This document shows positions 26,553-35,022 of a DNA stretch of 64,000 nucleotides, piece after piece. How positions within the stretch are numbered: position 1 is the first letter of the stretch; every line of letters begins with the position of its first letter. The stretch is taken from positions 1 to 64,000 of the forward strand of contig NZ_JAAAUC010000015.1 of the NCBI RefSeq assembly GCF_009908165.1. The letters are read 5' to 3'. The DNA comes from Frigidibacter albus. Lineage in GTDB: Bacteria; Pseudomonadota; Alphaproteobacteria; Rhodobacterales; Rhodobacteraceae. The translations under genes and the position numbers were made by a program. The notes under the pieces were generated by a model, which was given only the letters and a program-made list of their open reading frames with translations, had not been told where the DNA came from and made no database searches.

Positions 26553-27716
26553 TCAGCCCCTCGGCAGGCCAAGGACCCGCTCTCCAATAAGGTTGCGCTG
26601 GATTTGCGAGGTGCCGCCCGCGATCGTGTGCCGGAACGAGTTGAGATAGCCCAGGCCCCAGTGCTCTGCCTCGGCGTCCGGCGCGACGAGGCCCGGCCCC
26701 ATCAGCTCCTGCGCGAAACGGTAGATGCGCTGGTTCAGCTCTGCCGAGAACAGCCGGATGATCGAGCCTTCGGCCCCCGGCACCCCGTCGCGCGCCGTTT
26801 CGGCCATCATCGCATTGGACATGGCGTGCAGGGCCCGGACTTCGGCCCGCATCGTCGCCAGCCCGGCCCGCACGGCCTCGTTCTCGATCAGGCGGCGGCC
26901 GCGACGGTCGGTGCCTTCGCGCGCCAGGGCGATTAGCTGCTCGACCTCGCGCTCCAGCTCGATCTGGGCGATGACGAAGCCGGTGCCGCGCTCGAAGCCT
27001 AGCGTGGCCATGGCGACCTTCCAGCCATTGTTCAGCCCGCCCACGACATTCTTCAGTGGAATCCGCATGTTGTCGTAGAAGACCTGATTGAAGTGCATCT
27101 CGCCTGACATGGTGCGGATCGGCCGCACCTCGATCCCGGGGCTGCGCATGTCGCAGATCACCCAGCTGATGCCGTCATGGCGCTTCTCACCGCCGCCGGT
27201 GCGGACCAGCAGCTCCTGATAGTCGGCGACATGGGCATAGCTGGTCCAGATCTTCGAGCCGTTCACCACGATGTGGTCGCCGTCGATCTCGCCCTTGGTG
27301 CTAAGCCCCGCCAGATCCGAGCCTGCGCCGGGTTCGGAGAAGCCCTGGCACCACACATGCTCGCCCCTCAGGATGGGTTTCAGGTGGTGATCCCGCTGCT
27401 CATCCGTGCCTTTGGCGATCAGGGTCGGGCCTGCATGGGTCAGGCCGATGAAGCCTGCGCCGGGGCGGGGCGCGCCGATGCGGCCATATTCCTCATACCA
27501 GATGAACCGCTGGGTCAGCGACAGCGGACGGCCACCCATCTCGGCGGGCCAGCCGATCCCGGCCCAGCCACCGTCCCACTGCCTGCGCTGCCAGGCCATG
27601 TCATAGGCGCGCATCGCCTCCGCCTCCGCGGGGCGGCGGTCGCGCGGCACATTGGCGGCAAGCCAGTCGCGGACCTCTTCGCGGAACTGATGGTCTTCCT
27701 GTGTTTGACCTTGCAT
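26553..27716 (-). CDS. acyl-CoA dehydrogenase, large subunit of a pair
   Basis: 387 residues. WPAEMGGRPLSLTQRF near 58, GFSEPGAGSDLAGL near 122, GSKIWTSYAHVADYQ, the candidate catalytic Glu in FERGTGFVIAQIE, and IAGGTSQIQRNLIGERVLGLP at the end. The start is uncertain: ATG 27716 (MQGQTQEDHQF) has AGAGAGAG at a fair distance, while ATG 27737 would add seven residues with a weaker site. It follows the crotonase at 27766-28500 in the long minus-strand operon. Confidence 0.9.
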   Translation of the reverse strand: MQGQTQEDHQFREEVRDWLAANVPRDRRPAEAEAMRAYDMAWQRRQWDGGWAGIGWPAEMGGRPLSLTQRFIWYEEYGRIGAPRPGAGFIGLTHAGPTLIAKGTDEQRDHHLKPILRGEHVWCQGFSEPGAGSDLAGLSTKGEIDGDHIVVNGSKIWTSYAHVADYQELLVRTGGGEKRHDGISWVICDMRSPGIEVRPIRTMSGEMHFNQVFYDNMRIPLKNVVGGLNNGWKVAMATLGFERGTGFVIAQIELEREVEQLIALAREGTDRRGRRLIENEAVRAGLATMRAEVRALHAMSNAMMAETARDGVPGAEGSIIRLFSAELNQRIYRFAQELMGPGLVAPDAEAEHWGLGYLNSFRHTIAGGTSQIQRNLIGERVLGLPRG

Positions 27717-27765
27717 CTGTCGGGCTCTCTCTTCCATGCTGATGGCCCCCGCCGAGGCCTTCGGT

Positions 27766-28500
27766 TCAGGCCTTGTCGGGCCAGTAGTCCTGAAGGTGGG
27801 CGCGGATTTCGCGCCGGGGGGGCAGGTTCGCGGTCTCGTGGGCCAGCGCCTCGGCCAGCGACATGTCGGCGGCCTCGCTCAGGATCTTGCGGTCGGCACA
27901 GATGGCCATCGGGACATTGGCCGCAACCTCGCGCGCCATTCCCATCGCAGTGTCCATCAGCGCATCGCGTGGGACCACTCGGTTCACGAGCCCCATCTGG
28001 AACGCTTCGGCGGCGGGCACCTTGCGGCAGGTGAACATGATCTCACGCGCGAAGGACTGGCCGATGCGCCGGGGCAGGCGGGCAGTCAGCCCCCAGCCGG
28101 GCACGGCGCCCCATGTGGCATGGGTGTCGCGGATCACCGCATCCTCGGCGGCGACGATCATGTCGGCACCCATGATCAGTTCCAGCCCGCCGGTGTAGCA
28201 ATGGCCGTGGATCGCGGCGATCACCGGCATGGGCAGGGTTTCCATCGCCTCGACCACCTGACGGCCGATGCTGACCTTCGGCCGGTCGCCGGGCTTCTTC
28301 ACCTCTTCCAGATCGGCCCCGGCGCAGAAGGACCGGCCGGACCCGTGCAGCACCACGCAGCGAAGGTCCGATTCTGCCAGGCTGGTGAGATGCTCCAGCA
28401 GCTGGCGCAGCAGATCCGGGCTGAGCGCATTGAGTTTTTCAGGGCGGTTCAGCGTCAGCACCGAGATGCCGTCGCGGTCTTCCCGCAACACTAGTTCCAT
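27766..28500 (-). CDS. enoyl-CoA hydratase/isomerase family protein
   Basis: 244 residues, short for the family. NRPEKLNALSPDLL, RSFCAGADLEEV (near 58) and GHCYTGGLELIMGADMIV (near 96) are normal, so the first glutamate (in LELIMGAD) is present. The second is replaced (RDTHATWG for QPExxxG). This pattern suits an isomerase or other crotonase activity more than a true hydratase. It is the first gene of the ten-gene minus-strand operon, with the ATG 22 bases from a strong promoter (28523-28551). Confidence 0.9.
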   Translation of the reverse strand: MELVLREDRDGISVLTLNRPEKLNALSPDLLRQLLEHLTSLAESDLRCVVLHGSGRSFCAGADLEEVKKPGDRPKVSIGRQVVEAMETLPMPVIAAIHGHCYTGGLELIMGADMIVAAEDAVIRDTHATWGAVPGWGLTARLPRRIGQSFAREIMFTCRKVPAAEAFQMGLVNRVVPRDALMDTAMGMAREVAANVPMAICADRKILSEAADMSLAEALAHETANLPPRREIRAHLQDYWPDKA

Positions 28501-28522
28501 CAGAAACCCTCCCTCGCCTAAT

Positions 28523-28551
28523 TGTATAAAAAAGTAAACTAAGTGGATCAA
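28523..28551 (-). promoter_or_regulatory. promoter of the ten-gene operon, with motif site d in the spacer
   Basis: On the minus strand TTGATC (28551-28546), a 17-base spacer and TATACA (28528-28523) make a good housekeeping promoter. The spacer holds CCACTTAGTTTA, a variant of the shared motif (CAACTTAGTTAT at site c). A regulator bound there would block polymerase directly. Confidence 0.6.
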
Positions 28552-28589
28552 CAGAAATGTTTCGGCTGCCTGTGTCCGCCGGGAGAGGG

Positions 28590-29306
28590 TCAGTTGCCGG
28601 CCGGCGCCTTGCGGAACCGTGTCCCGGCGGGTGGCGGGGTGCGGGGCGGGCCGGCGAAGCACTGGGCCAGCGCCATCCAGCGGGTGGCGTTGACGCCGTT
28701 CACCTGCAAGCCGGTGTCGAGGATATTGCGGGTCTGGGCCACGACCTGACAGAATTCGACAGCGCTTCCGGTGATGGTTTCGCCGCCTGCTTCCCCGAAG
28801 TCCCAATGCGCGCCCGAAGGCGCAACCAGACGCAGCGCGGGGCGCGGGGTGGGCACCGGCAGGCCATTGACGCGAAAGCTCCAGTCATAGGTGTTCACCC
28901 CCAGCACCATGATCGCGCGGATGCCGTCGGTCTCGTGCCGCGCGACGCCGAATTCGTCGAAGACCTCCTGCCCATGCGCCCAAGTTTCCATCAGCCGCGC
29001 CGAGGCGAGCGACCGGGCGCTCATCGTCTGGCCCGCCCAAGGCACACGGCGGGCGGGATCGGTTCCGCGCAGCGCGGTGGCAAGCTTAGATGTCCCCGCC
29101 TGCCACAGATCCAGCAGGTCCGGCCCGCTAAGCCCGCCGGAGCGACCCACTTCCAAGATGCGCTTGTCGCCGCCCTGGTCCAGATGGTTCCAGTAGGCCG
29201 CAAAGTAAGCCTTCGCCGCGGTTTCATCCGTCAGCGCCAGCAGCGCGGCCGCGTTTCCCGAATGCAGGGCCGCCTCGGCCAACAGGTCATCGGCTTCCTG
29301 GGTCAT
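28590..29306 (-). CDS. DinB/mycothiol-maleylpyruvate-isomerase-like protein (TIGR03084 type), short N-terminus
   Basis: 238 residues. PWAGQTMSARSLASARLMETWAHGQ near 100-125 and FCQVVAQTRN, WMALAQCFAGPP near the end match the TIGR03084 group of DinB-fold, putatively metal-binding proteins. Members usually begin with about 40 more residues including the first helix and its metal-binding His; here ATG 29306 (MTQEADDLLAEAAL) starts later, and extension to GTG 29357 adds only unrelated residues (MARASRPWEARR). The N-terminus may be lost. It follows the binding-protein gene at 29360 by about 50 bases. Function is unknown; relatives occur in CoA catabolic clusters. Confidence 0.75.
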   Translation of the reverse strand: MTQEADDLLAEAALHSGNAAALLALTDETAAKAYFAAYWNHLDQGGDKRILEVGRSGGLSGPDLLDLWQAGTSKLATALRGTDPARRVPWAGQTMSARSLASARLMETWAHGQEVFDEFGVARHETDGIRAIMVLGVNTYDWSFRVNGLPVPTPRPALRLVAPSGAHWDFGEAGGETITGSAVEFCQVVAQTRNILDTGLQVNGVNATRWMALAQCFAGPPRTPPPAGTRFRKAPAGN

Positions 29307-29359
29307 GACGATCGCTTCCCTGCGCCGGGCCTCCCATGGCCGGGAGGCCCGCGCCACGC

Positions 29360-30337
29360 CTATTGGGCGGCCAACTCGCTGATGATGGTGGACAGGCGGG
29401 CGTCGCTTTCCGCGAAGGCGGCTTCCAGCGTGGCGGTGTCGGCAAAGGTCGCCGTCGCGCCAAGCCGTGCAAGCCCGGCGATGAACTCGGGGTCGGCGAC
29501 CGCCTCGCGCACCGTTTCGGCCAGGATGGCCTTGACGTCATCCGGGGTTCCGGCGGTCGTGGCAAGGCCGCCGAAGGTTGTGAAGGCCAGTTCGGGATAG
29601 CCGAGTTCGGACACCGGCCGGACATCGGGCGCCGATTCCGCCTGCCCTTCGGCGGTGGTGCCCAGAACCACGATATTGGGGTTGTCGCGCGGCAGGGTCG
29701 TCACCGCCTGCATGTCCGCGCCGGTGATCAGTCCGACCTCCCCGGCCAGCAGGGCCTGCGCGACGGGGGCCGCACCCTGATAGGCGATCGCCTCGGCCTC
29801 GATGCCCTGCTTCTTGAAGTAATGCGCGGCGATCATGCCGTTGATCGACCCTGCGCTCAGCGTGCCATAGGCGGTGCCCGGGTTGGCCTTCATATAGGCG
29901 ATCAGCTCGTCCATGGTGCTGACCGGGATGACATCGGTGTTTACCACATAGGCGGCGTTCGACACCCAGAACTGCGCGACCGGCGCGATGGTCTCGCCGA
30001 TCTTCAGCTCTTCGCCCATGTTCATGTAGGCGACGCTCATGGCCGGGGCGATGGTGCCGATGGTGTAGCCATCGGGGTTCGCGCCTTCGAGCGCGCTGAC
30101 CGCGATCTTGAAATTGCCGCCGGGGCGATTCTCCACGATGACCGGCTGGCCCCATTTTCGTTCCATGAAGGCGGTCAGCGTGCGGGCGAAGATGTCGGTG
30201 GCCCCGCCGGGTGCATAGGGCACGATCATGGTGACCGGCTTGGTCGGAAAGTCCTGCGCCCGGGCAATGCCAGGCACCGCCATCAGAAGCGCCGTTGCCA
30301 GCCCCAGACCGGACACGAATCTGCGCGTGATTTCCAT
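29360..30337 (-). CDS. TctC/Bug-type binding protein
   Basis: 325 residues. Signal peptide MEITRRFVSGLGLATALLMA ending PGIARA, then QDFPTKPVTMIVPYAPGGATD (ligand loop), VIVENRPGGNFKIAVS and DVRPVSELGYPEL. ATG 30337 has GAGGGGGGAAACC before it and is chosen over a far upstream ATG because the signal peptide begins here. It is transcribed away from a divergent ligase gene across a motif-bearing promoter (30487-30514). It has no adjacent permease. Confidence 0.92.
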   Translation of the reverse strand: MEITRRFVSGLGLATALLMAVPGIARAQDFPTKPVTMIVPYAPGGATDIFARTLTAFMERKWGQPVIVENRPGGNFKIAVSALEGANPDGYTIGTIAPAMSVAYMNMGEELKIGETIAPVAQFWVSNAAYVVNTDVIPVSTMDELIAYMKANPGTAYGTLSAGSINGMIAAHYFKKQGIEAEAIAYQGAAPVAQALLAGEVGLITGADMQAVTTLPRDNPNIVVLGTTAEGQAESAPDVRPVSELGYPELAFTTFGGLATTAGTPDDVKAILAETVREAVADPEFIAGLARLGATATFADTATLEAAFAESDARLSTIISELAAQ

Positions 30338-30486
30338 GGTTTCCCCCCTCGGTGTATGAATGCGCTGTCTGCTGTGGCCCTCCCGGCCCGCTGACAGCGA
30401 TGGATTGGCCGTGTTGCGGACAGATCCGAGGACGGACCCGATCCATGCAGCGTGGTCACGGGAGAGGCTACGGCATCGAATAGACC

Positions 30487-30514
30487 AAGTCAACGTAGTT
30501 AAACGAATTGACTT
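30487..30514. promoter_or_regulatory. dyad operator-like site in a divergent promoter, site e
   Basis: AAGTCAA (30487-30493) and TTGACTT (30508-30514) are exact inverted arms 14 bases apart, and the left arm continues as GTCAACGTAGTTAA (30489-30502), the fullest match to the shared motif. It lies 45 bases before the ligase ATG and 150 bases before the binding-protein start. Confidence 0.6.
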
Positions 30515-30558
30515 ACTTCGAGCCTCTGCGGAAGACGGGCCCCCAAGAGGGGGAACAC

Positions 30559-32143
30559 ATGGCTTTGTTCGGCAGGGAATGGGCGCGCACATCGCCTGAT
30601 AGCATCACCGTCTGGCAGGCCGCCATGGCCGGAGGTGGGCTTCGGCCCGAGGTGCAGGCGGCGTGCTATCTCGACGGGGTCTGCCGTCAGGTCGTGACCG
30701 GAAAGATCCTGCGGGATGCGGCAGGGCTGGCCGGCGGGCTGGTGGCTCTGGGGCTGCAACCGAGCGAAGCGCTGGTCTCACAACTGCCTCACAACCCCGA
30801 ATCGCTGGTCACGTTCCTGGCGGCAATGGCGGCCGGGCTGGTCTTCGTGCCGGTGCTGCCGACGCTGGGGGCTGCGGACATCGCCTTCGTGCTGGAACAG
30901 ACCGGGGCTGCGGCCCTGCTGATGCCGACCGACTGGCGCGGCCAGGATCATGACACCCGCGCGGCCGAGGTGGCTCGTCTGGCTGGGCCGCGTCACATCA
31001 TCCGCAGCGGCGCTGGCCCGGTCCCGCAAGGGCAGCTCGACTGGGAGGAGCTGCGCCGTGCACGCCCCGTGCCTCCGGGCGGCGTGGGACAGGATGCCAC
31101 CATGCCCTGTGCGATCGTCTACACCTCGGGCAGCAGCGCGCGGCCCAAGGGCGTGGTCCACAACCACTCCAGCCTTCTGGTCGAGGCGGCATCAGCGGCC
31201 GGGATCGTCGATGCGGTGTGCGGCGCGCCGGTGCTGGTGGCGGCACCGGCGGGGCATATCGGGATGTTTGCCGCCTATATGCGGCTGGTGATGCATGGCT
31301 GGCCGGCGGTGTTCCTGGACCGCTGGTCGACCGAAGCCGGGGTGCGGGCGGTGGCAGCCCATGGCGTGGGCTGGTGCACCGGCGTGCCGCCCGTCCTGTC
31401 GCCGCTGGTGGATGTGGCCGAACGCGGCGAGATCGAAACGCTGCGCTATTTCACCACCGGGGCGCCAACGTGCCCATCGCCCTGATCGAGCGGGCGGACC
31501 GGCTGGGGATACACGCCACGCGCTGCTATGGATCCAGCGAGCATCCGACCGTCGCCTGGTGGCCGGCGGATGCGTCGGTCGCGCTGCGGGCGCGGACGGA
31601 TGGACAACCGGTGGGTGGCAACGAGATGCGGGTCATCGACGACGATGGCATCCCGCTTGGATCGGGCATGGCGGGCGAACTGGTGACGCGGGGCGCGGAA
31701 CGGTTCCTGGGCTGTCTGGACCCGGCGCTGAATGCCGGGATATTCACCCCGGATGGGTGGTTCCGCACCGGCGATTTGGCGGTGATCGACGACACCGGCG
31801 CTGTCACCATCGTCGGGCGCAAGAAGGACATCGTGATCCGCGGCGGCGAGAACATCTCGCCCAGCGAGGTCGAGCAGGTGCTGTTCGATCATCCCGCGAT
31901 TGCCGAGGTTGCGGTTCTGGGCTTTCCCGACCCGGTAATGGGCGAGCGAGTGGCGGCCTTCCTGGTGCCCCGAGGGGCCGATTGCCCCGATGTGGCGGCG
32001 CTGGTGGATTGGTTTGCCGCACGTGGCGCGTCGCGGTTCAAGACACCGGAAAAGGTGATCCGGCTGGACAGCCTGCCGCGCGGGCCGGGGGCAAGGTGCT
32101 GAAGGATGTGCTGCGGCGCCACCCCGACCTGCCGCAGGGGTGA
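30559..32143 (+). pseudogene. AMP-forming acyl-CoA ligase, two single-base deletions
   Basis: A ligase of about 527 residues spread over three frames. Part one (ATG 30559) includes AIVYTSGSSARPKGVVHN. One G is missing from GGGG at 31459-31462 (GGANVPIALIERAD would continue). Part two holds TRCYGSSEHPTVAWW, WFRTGDLAVIDD and GRKKDIVIRGGENISPSEVE. One G is missing from GGGGG at 32087-32091, before the C-terminal GKVLKDVLRRHPDLPQG with the catalytic lysine. All adenylation motifs are intact once the two bases are restored. As written, it would end at 31485 without the C-terminal domain. The promoter is shared with 29360-30337. Confidence 0.85.
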
Positions 32144-32168
32144 TGCCCGGCCTGGACCGGGCACCACC
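32139..32168. terminator. hairpin between convergent genes
   Basis: GGTGATGCCCGG (32139-32150) and CCGGGCACCACC (32157-32168) pair over 12 bases with one mismatch around a six-base loop, between the stops of the convergent ligase and binding-protein genes. There is no T run, so its effect is inferred. Confidence 0.45.
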
Positions 32169-32173
32169 TTCGG

Positions 32174-33165
32174 TCACTGGATGAAGCCCATCTCGGTCAG
32201 CGGCTGTTTCCAGGCGGCGACTTCGCCGTCGATGGTCTGCGGTCCATGATCGGGCGGCGTGCCGACGAAGATCATCTTGCCGCCAAGCGAGGCCACGCGC
32301 TCCTGCACGGCGGGGTCGTTCAGGGCGGCCGTCACCGCCTCGCTCACGCGTATCACCACCTCGTCGGGGGTGCCGGGCGGGGCGAACAGCGCGGTCCAGA
32401 AATCCCAGTTCAGCGACATGAACTCGGGTAGGCCCGCCTCGGCCATGGTCGGCATGTCGGGCAGGTCGCGCTGGCGTTCGGCGGTGGCCGAGGCCAGCGG
32501 AACCAGCGTTCCCTCGCGCACATGCGGCATCAGTAGGCTGGCCGGGCTGAAGCCGTAGTCCAGCACGCCCGCGACCACGTCGGACAGGGCAGGCGCCGAT
32601 CCGCGATACTGGATGCCCTGCACCGCGGTCCCCCCTGACAGCCGGGCCAGCCAGGCACCCGCCAGATCCATCGGAGTTGCCGGACCGGCCGAGGCGTAAT
32701 CGACCGCCTCGCCCGATTTCATCTTGTCGACCAGCTCTTGCAACGTGGTGACGCCGGATTTGGTCGAGGCGACGACCATCATGTCATAGCCCGGGCGAAG
32801 GCGATAAAGCGCATGTTCGACACCGTCGCGCCCTGCTCGGGGTCCAAAAGCGGCATCAGGACGTTCAGCGTGGCGCCGCCCAGCAGCAAGGTATAGCCGT
32901 CGGGCTCGGCATTGGCGACCGCCACCCCGCCGCTCGCGCCGCCAGCCCCGGTGCGGTTTTCCACGATGACCGGCACACCCAGCGACTTTTCCATCTCGGG
33001 TGCCATCACACGGGCGAAGCTGTCGAACAGACCGCCCGCCGCGAAGGGCACGATGATGGTGATGGGTCCTTCAGGGTATTGCGCGCGGGCCGGCAGCGTG
33101 GCGCCGGACAAGGCGAGCGCAGACAGGGCCAGCACGCCGAAAGTCCGGCGGGTCCAGGTGAGCAT
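32174..33165 (-). pseudogene. TctC/Bug-type binding protein, frameshifted
   Basis: The first frame from ATG 33165 gives a signal peptide (MLTWTRRTFGVLALSALALS) and QYPEGPITIIVPFAAGGLFD, VIVENRTGAGGASGG. It ends early at RFIAFARAMT. The second frame starts DMMVVASTKSGVTTLQELV and runs to the normal C-terminus. One base missing from GGG at 32793-32795 explains the break: restoring it reads FAPGYDMMVV. The restored length is about 330 residues. GGGAAG precedes the ATG. If the deletion is real, the protein stops after some 130 residues and cannot bind ligand. Confidence 0.85.
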
Positions 33166-33218
33166 GACATCTTCCCATGATGCAGAGGCGGGCGCTTGTG
33201 GCCAGCTTCGCCATAAAA

Positions 33219-33239
33219 TATAACTTAATATACTGTTAT
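33219..33239. promoter_or_regulatory. AT-rich divergent promoter, weak relative of the shared motif
   Basis: TATAACTTAATATACTGTTAT lies between the divergent binding-protein and crotonase genes and resembles the reverse complement of site f (TAACTTATATAACTACGTTAT). It lacks the GTCAAC part. Its AT richness stands out in this DNA. Confidence 0.35.
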
Positions 33240-33255
33240 GAATAGGACCAAATCC

Positions 33256-34056
33256 ATGCTGCACGATGGCGTAAGGGTCGAGGTTGACGGGGCGGTCTTG
33301 CGGGTGACGCTGGATCGGCCGGAAAAGCGCAACGCCATCAATCTGGCCATGCAGCAGGCGCTGCTGGACGCCACCCACCGCTTTGCCGAAGACGACGGGT
33401 TGCGCGTGATGCTGCTGGGCGCGACGGGGCCGTTCTTTTCGGCCGGCGCGGATATCTCAGGCGAGTTGCAGCCCGACTTCAAGGGCAGCACGCGCAAGGC
33501 GCGGCATGAATACGGGCATGGGGCCAAGCACTGGCACCGGCTGGGCGATCTGTTCGAGACGATCGGCAACCCCATCGTGGCGGCGCATGTCGGGCCCTGC
33601 CTGGGCGGGGCACTGGAACTGTCGCTGTGATGCGATTTTCGGCTGGCCAGCGAACAGACCTTCTATGCCCTGCCGGAAATCGAGTTCGGTGTCTTGCCCG
33701 GCTCGGACGGAATCAGCCGGCTGACGCGCTGCGTGGGGCCGCATTGGGCGCGGTGGATCGCCCTGGCCGGCAAGCGTGTCCCGGCGGCGCAGGCGCTGTC
33801 CATCGGGCTGGTGCATGAGGTGCATCCTGCCGAGCGCTTCACCGAAAAGGTGGACGCCTTCTGCGCCCGGCTGGCGGACCTGCCGCCCGAGGCACTGGCG
33901 CTGGCCAAGCTGTCGATCGAGTTGTGCCGCGACCTGGACCGCACCAATGGCCGCATCGTCGAGCGGATGAGCAATGCCGCGCTGTTCGTCGGGGCAGAAC
34001 ATGCCGAACGGCTGGCCGCCTATCGCGAAAGACTGGCGCGCAAGACCGGGGATTGA
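33256..34056 (+). pseudogene. enoyl-CoA hydratase with in-frame TGA
   Basis: One reading frame from ATG 33256 to TGA 34056 encodes a full crotonase (about 266 residues) except for TGA at 33628-33630 inside the oxyanion/catalytic segment: CLGGALELSL, stop, CDFRLASE. Both hydratase glutamates are present (LELSL and ALPEIEFG). Upstream are DRPEKRNAINLAM and FFSAGADISGE. The usual residue at the stop is a small one (Ala or Gly); GGA to TGA is a one-base change. AGGA lies nine bases before 33256; an ATG at 33238 sits inside the promoter. A truncated protein would be inactive. Confidence 0.82.
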
Positions 34057-34071
34057 GCCGGGAGCGCGCTG

Positions 34072-34818
34072 CTACAGCGTCTCGGAGAAATCCACGACCA
34101 GATCGGGGGATTGCCAGCGCAGCATGATCTGATGCGACTTTTCCAGATGGCGACGCCAGAAGATCTCGGCCTCGGCAGCTTCGCCCGCCTCGATCAACTT
34201 CAAAAGCCGCTCACGTGCCTTGTGGCCGGAGCGCTTGCTCTCCGAGTTGTCGATCGCCTTGGCCGCCGCGTGGGACACGGTGGTATAATAAGATTCCACG
34301 ATGTTGGAGATCATCTCCAGCAGCAGAAGCATCGTGCGAACGCCCGTCAGCTCCACCAGATTGCGATGGAACTGCGAGATGGACGCGGAATAGGCGGTGT
34401 TGTCGTCCAGTGAGGCCTTGACCTGTTCTAGCGTGATCCGAAGCGCCGAGAGATCGACCTTCTGCTCGGCAAGCCAGCGGACGGCCATGGGCTCGATGAA
34501 GGACAGGGTCGAGAAGACGTCGTCATATGTCACCTGCTGGGCCTGCAACAGGAACCCGAAATAGCGGGAGGCGACGCGCGAATCCGGAACGTGGACCATC
34601 GCCCCGCCCCGCGTTCCCCGGGAGATCGAGATCAGACCTTCGGATTCCAGGATGCGCAGGGCTTCGCGCAATGTCGGCCGCGAGATATGGAACATCTCCA
34701 GAAGCTCATTCTCCTGCGGAAGGTTTTCGCCTTCCTTCAGCTCACCCCGCAGAATGCGGGCGCGCAGGCGTTGCGCCACCAGTTCGCCAGCCTTGGGAAC
34801 CTTGAAGGGGACTTCCAC
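34072..34818 (-). CDS. GntR-family transcriptional regulator, FadR/FCD type
   Basis: 248 residues. The winged helix-turn-helix is at the N-terminus (PQENELLEMFHISRPTLREA, residues 35-54; LRILESEGLISISRGTRGG). The C-terminal part is an all-helical FCD ligand domain with HRNLVELTG and a late HLEKSHQ, whose histidines usually bind a metal and a carboxylate. The start is GTG 34818 with GGAG eight bases upstream. It sits at the middle of the island and is a candidate for the regulator of the shared motif. It diverges from the IclR gene across 204 AT-rich bases. Confidence 0.92.
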   Translation of the reverse strand: MEVPFKVPKAGELVAQRLRARILRGELKEGENLPQENELLEMFHISRPTLREALRILESEGLISISRGTRGGAMVHVPDSRVASRYFGFLLQAQQVTYDDVFSTLSFIEPMAVRWLAEQKVDLSALRITLEQVKASLDDNTAYSASISQFHRNLVELTGVRTMLLLLEMISNIVESYYTTVSHAAAKAIDNSESKRSGHKARERLLKLIEAGEAAEAEIFWRRHLEKSHQIMLRWQSPDLVVDFSETL

Positions 34819-35022
34819 GCGCTATACTCCATTGTCTTTGGCTGTATCAAGTAAAGGTTCGGCAGGTCAAATGTCGATAAGAAAGTTAAATTTTTTACGC
34901 ATTGTGGCGCTGTCCCGCATTCCTGCGCCAGGCCTCTGTTCCAGGGTCCGGCAAAACCGGCTTGCCGCATCCGCGCCGCCTTTATAGAAACGACCGATCA
35001 ATGCGGAACACAGGGGCGGCCA

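Noticed and set aside
33628-33634. Genome-wide reassignment of TGA to an amino acid
   Set aside because: TGA serves as the normal final stop of many intact genes here, and a TAA also interrupts another hydratase, so recoding is not supported.
34819-35022. Shared motif in the GntR/IclR intergenic gap
   Set aside because: The gap is AT-rich and has AAAGTTAAATTTTTT, but no GTCAAC or TAGTTA core close to the consensus, so I do not count it as a site.
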